Below, one piece after another: positions 1 to 8,033 of a stretch of 64,000 nucleotides of DNA. Origin of the DNA: Victivallales bacterium (GTDB taxonomy: Bacteria > Verrucomicrobiota > Lentisphaeria > Oligosphaerales > Oligosphaeraceae). The DNA lies in NCBI GenBank assembly GCA_017417585.1, contig JAFPYX010000010.1:29999-93998 (forward strand), in the 5' to 3' direction. The notes under the pieces were generated by a model that did not search any database, was not told the DNA's origin, and saw nothing but the letters and a program-made list of their open reading frames with translations. Both the position numbers and the translations under genes were made by a program. Position 1 is the stretch's first letter, and the number at the start of each line of letters is the position of its first letter.

Positions 1-267
1 TTCATAGGTCTTGGAAAGCAGTCTTGACAGTTCGGCGGCGCATTCGGAGGCCTGTGGGCCATCGACTTCCAAGAGAATCCGCGAACCGTTGATCATGGCC
101 AGGGCAAGCAAGTCAAGCGGGGACTTGGGGGCGACGCGCTGTCCGTCATCGGGACGGCTAAGCCAGACTTGGGTATTTGGATAACGTCGCCTTGCCTCCA
201 GAATCAACGTCGCCGGGCGCAGATGGATGCCGCGGGGATTTTGGATGGTGACAGCTTGTTGAAGCAT
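1..267 (-). CDS. HPr-family phosphocarrier protein (3' edge of window)
   Basis: Translated directly from the minus strand: ATG at 267, open for 89 codons to the window edge. HPr proteins are about 88-90 residues, so almost the whole protein is present and the stop should lie just outside. The phospho-acceptor motif GIHLRPAT is seen at residues 13-20 (His15), and a KS pair at residues 48-49 sits where the regulatory Ser46 of HPr lies. It follows the ClpX-like gene by 34 bp with a purine-rich GGAAAAG before the ATG, so it is probably cotranscribed. No enzyme I, EII or HPr kinase gene is visible, so a regulatory rather than sugar-transport role is possible (inference). Confidence 0.85.
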   Translation of the reverse strand, partial: MLQQAVTIQNPRGIHLRPATLILEARRRYPNTQVWLSRPDDGQRVAPKSPLDLLALAMINGSRILLEVDGPQASECAAELSRLLSKTYE

Positions 268-301
268 CTTTTCCGGTCAAGCAATGCCAATTGACTGCGG
301 A

Positions 302-1951
302 CTATTGCGGGAAACTTTCCTTGATCCACTGGGTGAGGGTGGCCTGCGGGTTGGCAACCTGTGTTTCGTCCATTTCAAAAGGCTCCTGCGGATTATCCCG
401 GTGGACAAGTTTCAGCCCGTATTCGAAGTCTTTGAATTGTTCTTCGCAGTAGCCGCGGACTGTCTTGCCTGCGGCGAACGCCTGTTTGACCAGTGTGCTG
501 GTGGCCTTCGGGGTGAATTGGAGGGAAAATCCGGACTGCTGGCGGAAGCGTTCGGCGAAAGCCGTGACCTCCGCGTGAGCGAGCTGGTTGGCGGAGTCCG
601 CATATTCGTCAAGGAGCTTCTGGAGTGCCTGGGCGGGTTCGCGGATCATCTCAGCTGTGAGGTGGAGCGCCTTGATGCCCGTGCCCGGCAACTCGAACTT
701 GTAGTCGCGGAAGGTCCGTTCCAGAACGGTGAGCAGTCCTCGGGCGCCTGTTTTTTCGCGTTCGGCCGCCTCGGCGATATAGGCCAGCGCGGCGGGTTCG
801 GCGGTCAAGTCAATGTCATATCCGGCCATCGTTTCGACATATTGCTCCCAGATGCCGTTTTCAGCGGTGGTCAGGATCTTCTCCAACTCCGCCACTCCCA
901 GATGGTCGAGCACGACACGCACGGGGAAGCGTCCGACAAATTCGGGTTCGAAGCCATAGTTGACGATGTCGCCGGTCTGGACATGCCGGAGCAGCTCGTC
1001 GTCTGGCAGTTGGGTTAGGCGGGGAGTATCCGAGGCGGAGTCCGCCGAAGTCGCCCCGAAGCCAATGAGCGAAGATCCGACGCGGCGTTTGATGATGGCG
1101 TCCAGCTTGTCAAACGCGCCCGAGACGATGAAGAGGATGAACTTGGTGTTGATGGAGGTGGGCTGGGAGGCACCGCGCTGCATGGACATCATGGCCTGCA
1201 TCTGGCCCATCATGTCATTCTGGGCGATGAGCCGCACATCGGACTCCTCCAGCAACTTGAGCAGATTCACCTGCACGCCTCGGCCGGAGACGTCTTTCTG
1301 GCCTTCGCCGGCCCGCGAGGCGATCTTGTCGATTTCATCGATATAGACGATGCCGAACTGCGCCAGCTCGGCATCGCCGTCGGCGGCCTTGACCAGGTCA
1401 CGGATGATGTCCTCGACATCATACCCGACATAGCCTGTCTCCGAGAATTTGGTGGCATCGGCCTTGACAAATGGCACGCCGATGAGTCGCGCGATGCAAC
1501 GCATCAAGTAGGTCTTTCCGACGCCTGTCGGACCGATCATCAGGACATTGGACTTGGCGTAGTCTCGCCGGAAGACCTGTTCGTCTTCCAAGGCACGCCG
1601 CACGTGGTTGTAGTGGTCGCAGACGGCGGTGGCCAGCACTTTCTTGGCATCCGTCTGGCTGATGACATAGCGGTCGAGGTAGTCGCGGATTTCGCGTGGC
1701 TTGAAGGAGAACTGCTGGATAAGCTCCAGGGGGCTTGGCTTTTTCCCCTTGCGTTCTTCTTCAGCTCGCTGTTCGGCGGCGGTCCGGTGGATATTGGCGA
1801 ACGGCATTTCGCCGAGGTTTCCAATCATCTCCCGGAGATGCTGGAGGAACTCCGTGGTGCTGCCCGGAAAGTCGTTCTGCGGCGTGGAGTCTTGCTTCTG
1901 GGAGTTTCCACCTGTGGCATCGTCGTTTTGGGGATCTTTGGGCGTTAACAT
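302..1951 (-). CDS. clpX: ClpX-like AAA+ unfoldase lacking the zinc-binding domain
   Basis: AAA+ protein of 549 residues. Walker A GPTGVGKT is at 140-147, the pore loop GYVG at 173-176, Walker B IVYIDEID at 201-208, and the ClpP-docking IGFG loop at 296-299. A sensor-2 type GARGL lies further on. These are ClpX hallmarks, so it should unfold substrates for ClpP. Unlike typical ClpX (about 420 residues), the N-terminus has no cysteine cluster of the zinc domain but a polar low-complexity leader. A Met-rich stretch (about 245-262) sits where ClpX carries the RKH substrate-tag loop. There is also an extra C-terminal extension of roughly 90-100 residues. ATG start; TolB lies 79 bp upstream. HslU is an alternative, but the IGFG and GYVG loops favour ClpX. 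Confidence 0.85.
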   Translation of the reverse strand: MLTPKDPQNDDATGGNSQKQDSTPQNDFPGSTTEFLQHLREMIGNLGEMPFANIHRTAAEQRAEEERKGKKPSPLELIQQFSFKPREIRDYLDRYVISQTDAKKVLATAVCDHYNHVRRALEDEQVFRRDYAKSNVLMIGPTGVGKTYLMRCIARLIGVPFVKADATKFSETGYVGYDVEDIIRDLVKAADGDAELAQFGIVYIDEIDKIASRAGEGQKDVSGRGVQVNLLKLLEESDVRLIAQNDMMGQMQAMMSMQRGASQPTSINTKFILFIVSGAFDKLDAIIKRRVGSSLIGFGATSADSASDTPRLTQLPDDELLRHVQTGDIVNYGFEPEFVGRFPVRVVLDHLGVAELEKILTTAENGIWEQYVETMAGYDIDLTAEPAALAYIAEAAEREKTGARGLLTVLERTFRDYKFELPGTGIKALHLTAEMIREPAQALQKLLDEYADSANQLAHAEVTAFAERFRQQSGFSLQFTPKATSTLVKQAFAAGKTVRGYCEEQFKDFEYGLKLVHRDNPQEPFEMDETQVANPQATLTQWIKESFPQ

Positions 1952-2030
1952 AAAACGAGTGGAGTTTGGTTACCCGCCGGCATTTCGCCCAGTAGGCAGG
2001 TTGCCGACACAGACCTATGATTACGCGCCA

Positions 2031-3236
2031 TCAGTATGCGGGGGCCCAGGCGGGAAGGGAGACGCGGGCGTCTTTGGTAAGCTGCTGGAAGGTATGGTAC
2101 CAGCTGTCGATGATGTAGAGGTCCTGGTTTTTCCCGCTCTGGCGGGTGCAGACGATGTGGCGTCCATCCGGTGCCCAACTTGGCGCTTCCCAGTTGCCAG
2201 CCGCCTCGGTGATGATGACGGGTGTGGTATCCGTCTTCTTCATGTCCAGAGTGGCAATCACATATTGGCCGCTGGAGGTGCGCATGGAGAAGCAGAGCTG
2301 ATTGGATACCGGCGACCAGTCGGGGGAGACGCATTCGCGGGCACCTTGGGTGGCGATGCGCCGGGGGCTTCCGCCTGCGACAGGGATGACGTAGAGTTGT
2401 GCACGGCCGCTTTGGTCGGAGACGTAGCAGAGTTCCATGCCATCCGGGCTGAAGACCGGTGAGGATTCGACACTGCGGTCCTGGGTGAGGCGCGTGCGTT
2501 CGCCTTTCGCCAAGTCCACAATGTAGAGGTCGACCTGTTTGCCAAGCGACATGGAAAGGGCAAGGAGGCGGCCATTCCGCGAGAGTGTTGCCGAGGAGTT
2601 CAGGCCTCGTGCACTGGAGACCACGCGCTGGCGGTCATTGGCGATATCCACTAGAACGATGTTCAAGGAAGTGCCGCTGTTATGAGTGTAGACCAGTGCG
2701 CGGGAGTGCCCCCAGGAGGGCTCCGTGGAAATCCGGTTGTTGTGGGTGAGGCGCTGGTGGTTGGTGCCATTGATATTGCAGAGGAAAATCTCCTTTGTCG
2801 TGGAAGAGGAGCTGGAGCATACGTAGGCGATTGGGCGGGTGCACAGGGCAGGCACCTTGAAGAGCTGTTTCAAAAGCGCGTCAACAAGCTGGAATACCGC
2901 GTCCTGTTCCGTCTCGCCAGTGCCACTGATGGTGAAGGGGGCTTTCCCGCTAACAACGACATTTGCGACCAGATTTTGAGGTGAGCCACTAACCTTGAGT
3001 TGGATTTGGGCACGTGCGGCCTGATCGGTGCCTACTACCCGGAACCAGTCCGTACGTTGAAGCGTGCGCTCAAGAATCTGCCTGGTGGAGGCGTCGCCTG
3101 AAAAGCTCACGATGCCCAGCGAGGGATTTCCACGGGTGTCTCGCTTGGTGACCTCGCCCGAGAGGGCATTCTGAGCCTGAAGCGCCCCAGACGAGATGGC
3201 AAGGAATAAGCAGGTGGTTATGAGTAAAATACGCAT
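2031..3236 (-). CDS. tolB: TolB-like periplasmic beta-propeller protein
   Basis: 401 residues with a clear Sec signal peptide (hydrophobic residues 3-19, likely cleavage after the ALQAQ region). An N-terminal alpha/beta domain with a DWFRVVG motif typical of TolB is followed by several PD40/WD40-like propeller blades (for example PSWGHSRALVYT, PVFSPDGMELCYVSDQSG, PSWAPDGRHIVCTRQSG). TolB works in the periplasm with the Tol-Pal system, which stabilises the envelope during constriction. Here it is not beside pal or tolQRA; it lies between frr and the ClpX-like gene. An ExbB/ExbD pair sits about 49 kb away in the window. Length is close to the usual 430. ATG start. Confidence 0.85.
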   Translation of the reverse strand: MRILLITTCLFLAISSGALQAQNALSGEVTKRDTRGNPSLGIVSFSGDASTRQILERTLQRTDWFRVVGTDQAARAQIQLKVSGSPQNLVANVVVSGKAPFTISGTGETEQDAVFQLVDALLKQLFKVPALCTRPIAYVCSSSSSTTKEIFLCNINGTNHQRLTHNNRISTEPSWGHSRALVYTHNSGTSLNIVLVDIANDRQRVVSSARGLNSSATLSRNGRLLALSMSLGKQVDLYIVDLAKGERTRLTQDRSVESSPVFSPDGMELCYVSDQSGRAQLYVIPVAGGSPRRIATQGARECVSPDWSPVSNQLCFSMRTSSGQYVIATLDMKKTDTTPVIITEAAGNWEAPSWAPDGRHIVCTRQSGKNQDLYIIDSWYHTFQQLTKDARVSLPAWAPAY

Positions 3237-3328
3237 GGACTTAGGGGCTGTTGTGAAGCTTGTGGAAGTTGCCGGAAACGGCAGGGAGGCGTGTGCATTC
3301 CCTGCCCATTTGGGGGAATCTGAAAGGA

Positions 3329-3892
3329 TTAGACTTCCATCAGTTCCTTCTGCTTGGCGTCGGAGAGCTTGTCCACTTCGCCTACCATCTTGTCGGTGAG
3401 CTTCTGGATTTCTTCCGTTCTTGCCTTTTGCTCGTCTTCGGTGATTTCGGAATTCTTCTTGGCGGTCTTGATGGCCTCGTTGGCGTCGCGGCGGGCATTG
3501 CGGACTTCGACGCGCGCCTCTTCAGCCATCTTCTTGATCTGCTTGGTCATTTCGGTGCGGCGTTCCTCGGAGAGTTCGGGGATGGGGAGGCGGATGACCT
3601 TGCCGTCATTGATGGGGTTGATGCCCAGGTTGCTGGCCAGAATGGCCTTCTGGATGTTGTTGAGCTGGCTGACGTCCCAGGGCTGGATCTTGAGAGAACG
3701 GGGATCCGGGGCAGAGATGGCGGCCATGTCCTTGAGGCGGGTCTGGGCACCATAGTACTCGACCATGATTCCATCGACCAGTGCCGGCGATGCCTTGCCG
3801 GTACGGACGGCGTCGAAGCGCTTTTTGAGCGCGTCGATGGTGTTGGTCATTGCGGCTTCTGCATCAAAGAGGATTTCTTCAGCGGTAGGCAT
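3329..3892 (-). CDS. frr: Ribosome recycling factor
   Basis: 187 residues, the standard length for RRF (185 in E. coli). The diagnostic features are visible: the RTGKASPALVDGIMVEYYG segment, the PWD(V) segment IQPWDVSQLNNIQKAI, the GKVIRLPIPELSEERR hinge, and the charged C-terminal helix. RRF splits post-termination ribosomes together with EF-G. Gene order pyrH-frr (49 bp apart) is the classic bacterial arrangement. ATG start at 3892. Confidence 0.97.
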   Translation of the reverse strand: MPTAEEILFDAEAAMTNTIDALKKRFDAVRTGKASPALVDGIMVEYYGAQTRLKDMAAISAPDPRSLKIQPWDVSQLNNIQKAILASNLGINPINDGKVIRLPIPELSEERRTEMTKQIKKMAEEARVEVRNARRDANEAIKTAKKNSEITEDEQKARTEEIQKLTDKMVGEVDKLSDAKQKELMEV

Positions 3893-3941
3893 TTTTAAGT
3901 TCCTTGCTTTGGGTTTATTATGTTGACTGTTGAGTTTTTTG

Positions 3942-4658
3942 CTATTCGTGGCCCACGAGAGTGCCGTGGGTGAAGTCGCCGGCGAGTATTTCGGTCATTA
4001 CGCCGGGTTGCCCGGCCTTGAAGACGACCATCGGCAGATGGTTGTCCGAACAGAGCGCAAAAGCGCTGGCGTCCATTACCTTGAGGTGTTCGGCGAGCGC
4101 CCGTTCGTAGGTGAGCTTCTCGTAGCGGGTCGCTTCCGGATGGGTCATGGGGTCGGCGGTGTAGATTCCATCGACCTTTGTGGCCTTGAAGACCGCGTCG
4201 GCGTGGATTTCCAGGGCTCGGAGTGCGGCAGTGGTGTCGGTGGTGAAGTATGGGTGTCCGGTGCCGGCGGCGAAGAGTAGGACTTTTCCGTCATTCAACG
4301 CATCGTTTGCCAGGCGGTAGTCAAAGGGATCCAGAATGCCGGTGATGGGAAGGGCGGACTGGATGGCGGCGGGAATTCCAGCGGCTTCAAGGGTGTCGCG
4401 CATGGCCAGCGCGTTCATGCAGGTGCCAAGCATGCCGATGTAGTCGGCACCGCAACGGTCCATGCCCTTACGGCTTCCCGCCAGACCGCGGAAGAGGTTT
4501 CCAGCCCCGATGATGACCGCGACCTGTGCGCCGGCGGCACGGGCCTCGCGGATAATCTGGCTGGCGTTGGCGACAGCCTCAGGGGCAATCCCACCATTGG
4601 GACCTCCCAGTGCCTCGCCAGAGATCTTCAAAAGGATTCGTTTGAAAAAAGGAGACAT
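3942..4658 (-). CDS. pyrH: UMP kinase (uridylate kinase)
   Basis: Amino-acid kinase fold protein of 238 residues from the ATG at 4658. A TTG two codons upstream could also be read as a start but gives no better ribosome site. The N-terminal LLKISGEALGG phosphate loop, the VIGAGNLFRG segment and the KVDGIYTADP motif are characteristic of PyrH. It phosphorylates UMP to UDP with ATP in pyrimidine nucleotide synthesis. It is followed by frr, the usual pairing, and preceded by gspE with a 29-bp gap, so it may be read from the secretion operon as well as its own promoter. Confidence 0.96.
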   Translation of the reverse strand: MSPFFKRILLKISGEALGGPNGGIAPEAVANASQIIREARAAGAQVAVIIGAGNLFRGLAGSRKGMDRCGADYIGMLGTCMNALAMRDTLEAAGIPAAIQSALPITGILDPFDYRLANDALNDGKVLLFAAGTGHPYFTTDTTAALRALEIHADAVFKATKVDGIYTADPMTHPEATRYEKLTYERALAEHLKVMDASAFALCSDNHLPMVVFKAGQPGVMTEILAGDFTHGTLVGHE

Positions 4659-4687
4659 CTTCAATTATTAGTGGCTTCAAGAAGCAA

Positions 4688-6427
4688 TCAGGTGGTTGGT
4701 TTCGGTGGTAGGGTGACGCGGTTTATTTCCGATGGCGAGGTGATGCCGTCGGCGACTTTGAGCCAGCCATCCTCGCGGAAAGTGAGCAACCCTTCTTCCT
4801 GGGCGGCCTGCCGAATTTCGGAGACTGGCGCACGGTTGGTGATGAGATCTTCGATGGGTTCTGTAATCTGGAAGAATTCGTATATGGCGATTCGTCCGTG
4901 GTAGCCGGTATGTCCACATGACGGGCACCCACCTGGTCGCGCATTGCGAACAGTCAGGCCGGAGACGGGGCGTCCCTGCCGCAGGAGGACTTTCTCCAGC
5001 TCCTGTCGATCACTAGGCAACAAATCCCCTGCTGCGAGTTTTTCTGCGCAGCATGGGCAGAGCCTACGCACGAGCCGTTGGGCAATGACACAGCCCAGGC
5101 TGCTGGCAATCAGATCGGGTTCCACTCCGATATGAAGCAGACGGTTCACGGCGCCGACCGAGTCATTGGTGTGAAGAGTGGAGAAGACTAGATGCCCGGT
5201 CAGCGAGGCCTGGATGGCGATTTCCGCAGTCTCGCGGTCACGGATTTCACCAATCAGGATGATGTCCGGGTCATGACGAAGAATGGAGCGCAATGCGGCG
5301 GCGAAGGTTAGGCCGATTTCGGCATGGGTCTGGATTTGCGTCAGTCCCGGCATCTCGTATTCGACAGGATCTTCGACGGTGATGATCTTGAGGTCGGGGC
5401 GCTGGTCACGCAGATGCGCCAGAACACTATACAATGTAGTGGTTTTCCCGGAACCAGTGGGGCCGGTGACAAGAATCAATCCATTCGGGCGTTCGGCAAG
5501 GCGATGGAGCTGAACGAGCTGGGCAGGGGTTAGACCGAGTTCGCCGGTCTGGAGATAGACTTTTGCGTTGTCCAGCAGACGGAGGCAGAGCGTTTCGCCG
5601 AATCTGGTGGGCAGGACAGATGCACGGATATTGCAGGGCATGCCGTGCCGCAGGAGGCGGATGCGTCCGTCATGTGGGAGGCGCCGTTCCGTGATGTCAA
5701 GCTGGGCCATCACCTTGATGCGCGAGATGATGGCATCGGTGAGGTCGGCAAGACCAGGCGGCGTCGGGATTTCGCGGAGCATTCCGTCGATGCGGAAACG
5801 AATTCGAAGCCTGTCGCGGTAAGGTTCAATATGGATGTCCGTGGCATCGCTGGCAAATGCCTGGTCGAGAATGTCATTGACAAGGGAAATGATGGATGCC
5901 TCGTCCTTGGCTTCTTCCGTGATGTCCACTGTTGGCGCATCCGCAAGCCTTGCCTGGCGCCCGCCCTTGCGTTGTTGACGCAGCTGAGAGACATTCTCCG
6001 CCGATATGCCACCGTAGGTCTGGCGATGCCATTCTTCGTATTGGGATGGCAGGCATAAGGCGATCTGCAGGCGCAAGCCAGACAACAAATGGATTTGATC
6101 AAGGATGCTTTGAGGTGGAACGTGAGTGAAGGCAAGCAGAAGTGTCCCCTTTGACAGCGAAATCGGCACGCATTGGAAGCGGCTGGCCAGCCGGGGCGGC
6201 AATTTTGCAATCGCCTCGGCGGAGACTTCCTGACGGGAAAGGTCTAATAATGCCAGGTCATGGAAGGCCGCCAACTCCCTGTAAAGCTGCTCTTCCGGGA
6301 GCAACTGCAGTTCCAGCAACGCCTGCTCAGGGACTTGACCGGTACGCTGAATGCGGTTGCGTGCCGCTTGGGCCTGGGAGGGTTGAAGAACAGCCTTTTC
6401 GTGGAGATAGTCGAGGAAGTCAGGCAT
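4688..6427 (-). CDS. gspE: GspE/PilB-family secretion/pilus assembly ATPase
   Basis: 579 residues. There is an N-terminal GspE N1-like domain (about 1-140), then the N2/C ATPase domains: DATDIHIEPYRDRLRIRF at 194-211, Walker A TGPTGSGKTT at 321-330, the Asp box EDPVEYEMPGLTQIQ, Walker B IILIGEIRDRETAEIA at 389-404 and the His box LVFSTLHTND. A metal-binding cysteine pair set is present (Cys457/Cys460 and Cys501/Cys504), as in GspE and PilB. It powers pseudopilus or pilus assembly from the cytoplasm. It is the last secretion gene of the cluster before pyrH. The family call is certain; type II secretion versus type IV pilus cannot be settled here. Confidence 0.93.
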   Translation of the reverse strand: MPDFLDYLHEKAVLQPSQAQAARNRIQRTGQVPEQALLELQLLPEEQLYRELAAFHDLALLDLSRQEVSAEAIAKLPPRLASRFQCVPISLSKGTLLLAFTHVPPQSILDQIHLLSGLRLQIALCLPSQYEEWHRQTYGGISAENVSQLRQQRKGGRQARLADAPTVDITEEAKDEASIISLVNDILDQAFASDATDIHIEPYRDRLRIRFRIDGMLREIPTPPGLADLTDAIISRIKVMAQLDITERRLPHDGRIRLLRHGMPCNIRASVLPTRFGETLCLRLLDNAKVYLQTGELGLTPAQLVQLHRLAERPNGLILVTGPTGSGKTTTLYSVLAHLRDQRPDLKIITVEDPVEYEMPGLTQIQTHAEIGLTFAAALRSILRHDPDIILIGEIRDRETAEIAIQASLTGHLVFSTLHTNDSVGAVNRLLHIGVEPDLIASSLGCVIAQRLVRRLCPCCAEKLAAGDLLPSDRQELEKVLLRQGRPVSGLTVRNARPGGCPSCGHTGYHGRIAIYEFFQITEPIEDLITNRAPVSEIRQAAQEEGLLTFREDGWLKVADGITSPSEINRVTLPPKPTT

Positions 6428-6529
6428 TCAGGGGGATAAGGAAGAAAAGGGATGATTCTCTAAGCGGGGGGGTATGACGCCATGGAAAGACGGCTGACCA
6501 GGTTTCCCGCCAATAGACCATCGTGCATG

Positions 6530-7153
6530 TCATTCTGCGGATGTCTCTTCGGCACGGGGGAGCGTAAGGGTGATGCTTTCCCTCAGGGGAAGGCGAAGCA
6601 AGCTCTTTCCATCCACCTCAGCCGATGAAGGAGAAGTGATCAGGACGGCGTCTTCGGTGATTTCTTGAATCTTTAGACCAGGAACGATTTCCTCTCCTTG
6701 TGAGAGGTTGACAGTCAGTTCACCGCTAAGGGAATCCACGCATTTTAAATATGCGATAGTTTTTCCCATCAGGCTATGATAGATGCCGGTGTAGGTGATT
6801 TCACAAGTATGAGGCGGCGGAGGCGGCGGGGCGGGAGGTTCTTCGACTGGCGAAGAGGCAACTTGTGCCGTTTGCGGCCCAGGCGGAGGGGGCAGAACAA
6901 AAGAAACCAAGAAGGGGTTCCGGATCTTTGTGTTGATGTCCGGATGCATGAAGGGGGGCTGCTGGTCCTCATGGAGTTCTTCCCAGGGAATCAGCGATGG
7001 CGGTTTGGGGCTGGCCTTGAATGGAAGAACGATTTCCTGTTGCGGATGAAACATCAGTTGCCATCCGATGATGCCTCCAAGCAATGCCAGCAGCAACAGA
7101 AGAAAAAGGGCTAGTTCCCAATGTGTACTGAAATGAGAAGAAGACCTAGTCAT
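6530..7153 (-). CDS. PilP/GspC-like inner-membrane protein of the secretion cluster
   Basis: 207 residues: short cytoplasmic N-terminus, one transmembrane helix (about 13-33), a proline-rich periplasmic linker (about 85-112, runs of PPPPPP type), and a compact C-terminal beta domain (about 115-200: CEITYTGIYHSLMGKTIAYL, then GEEIVPGLKIQEITEDAVLI). This architecture and the GE-IVPGLKI-EI-EDAV pattern match PilP/GspC-type HR domains that bridge the platform to the secretin. Its first 8 bases overlap the end of the PilO-like gene. The name is inferred from architecture and position rather than strong sequence identity. Confidence 0.6.
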   Translation of the reverse strand: MTRSSSHFSTHWELALFLLLLLALLGGIIGWQLMFHPQQEIVLPFKASPKPPSLIPWEELHEDQQPPFMHPDINTKIRNPFLVSFVLPPPPGPQTAQVASSPVEEPPAPPPPPPHTCEITYTGIYHSLMGKTIAYLKCVDSLSGELTVNLSQGEEIVPGLKIQEITEDAVLITSPSSAEVDGKSLLRLPLRESITLTLPRAEETSAE

Positions 7154-8027
7154 TGATAGGCATGTCGAACTCAGAACTACGAGGTTGCAGGAAAGACGAA
7201 CAGACCATGTTGAAGATGGCAGTGTCTACGGTGTTGACCTTCCCAGGCAGAGGCGGGTCGGGAGGGAGGGTCTGGATTTCCAGTTGCTTTAACGGGAGAA
7301 AGCAGATAGAAGTGGAAAGGGATTGGGCGAAAAGCAGAAAATCTTCCAGTCTCCCTTTGAGCTTGACCCGAACTGGAAATTCCAGGAGGTATGGCGTGGC
7401 GGTATCCGTATCCTCGACAGTGTAGGCGATAGGGGGGAGGGCGTTGATGGCGGCGATGCCGTCTTCGCTGAGTATGGCAAGATGGTGTTCACGGGCAATG
7501 TGGCAGATTTGCTGCGCCGTCCAAAGCTTGAGTGTCATCTGCCAGACCGGGTCCGCGGTGTCCTCTCCCAAACCAAGATTCGTGGGATCCAAGGTGACTT
7601 TCTGTTCCTCCAGCTCCTGGGCGAAATGGTCGTAGGCATCCTTGTAGTCAATGCGTGAAACAGCATTGATGAAATGCTGGGGTGAGTCAAACTGACTCAG
7701 GATACGTTCCTCGAAGGTGCTGGTTGCCTGATGGAGTATGTCATCAGTGAGGAGGACCAGCCCTATTTCCGCCGTTTCGGGGTCTCCGTCAAGTTTTTTC
7801 CGAACCTCTGCGTATTGTTGACGAAGCAGTTCCACATCCTGCGGCCAAGGCGTGCCGGCCAGTCGTTCCTCTTTTTCCTGAATGGCGTGCTGGTATTTCT
7901 GGTATTGATGCCATTTGGGCATCACGTACAGGTATAGAACGAGCAATGCCGCTGCAAACATCAGCAGCAAGACATAGAAGAGCAGCCGATTCGGGCGTGG
8001 CCAGTCTTGGAAAGTCGGTGAGAACAT
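7146..8027 (-). CDS. PilO/GspM-like inner-membrane platform protein
   Basis: 293 residues. One transmembrane helix (about 14-36, YVLLLMFAAALLVLYLYV), a coiled-coil-like charged stretch after it, and a C-terminal periplasmic ferredoxin-like region (PVRVKLKGRLEDFLLFAQSLS is the typical PilO/GspM strand-helix). These proteins pair with the PilN/GspL partner to build the inner-membrane platform. It lies 6 bp after the PilM-PilN fusion and overlaps the PilP-like gene, so all three are translated from one operon. Assigned from architecture and synteny. Confidence 0.65.
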   Translation of the reverse strand: MFSPTFQDWPRPNRLLFYVLLLMFAAALLVLYLYVMPKWHQYQKYQHAIQEKEERLAGTPWPQDVELLRQQYAEVRKKLDGDPETAEIGLVLLTDDILHQATSTFEERILSQFDSPQHFINAVSRIDYKDAYDHFAQELEEQKVTLDPTNLGLGEDTADPVWQMTLKLWTAQQICHIAREHHLAILSEDGIAAINALPPIAYTVEDTDTATPYLLEFPVRVKLKGRLEDFLLFAQSLSTSICFLPLKQLEIQTLPPDPPLPGKVNTVDTAIFNMVCSSFLQPRSSEFDMPIND

Positions 8028-8033
8028 CTTGGT

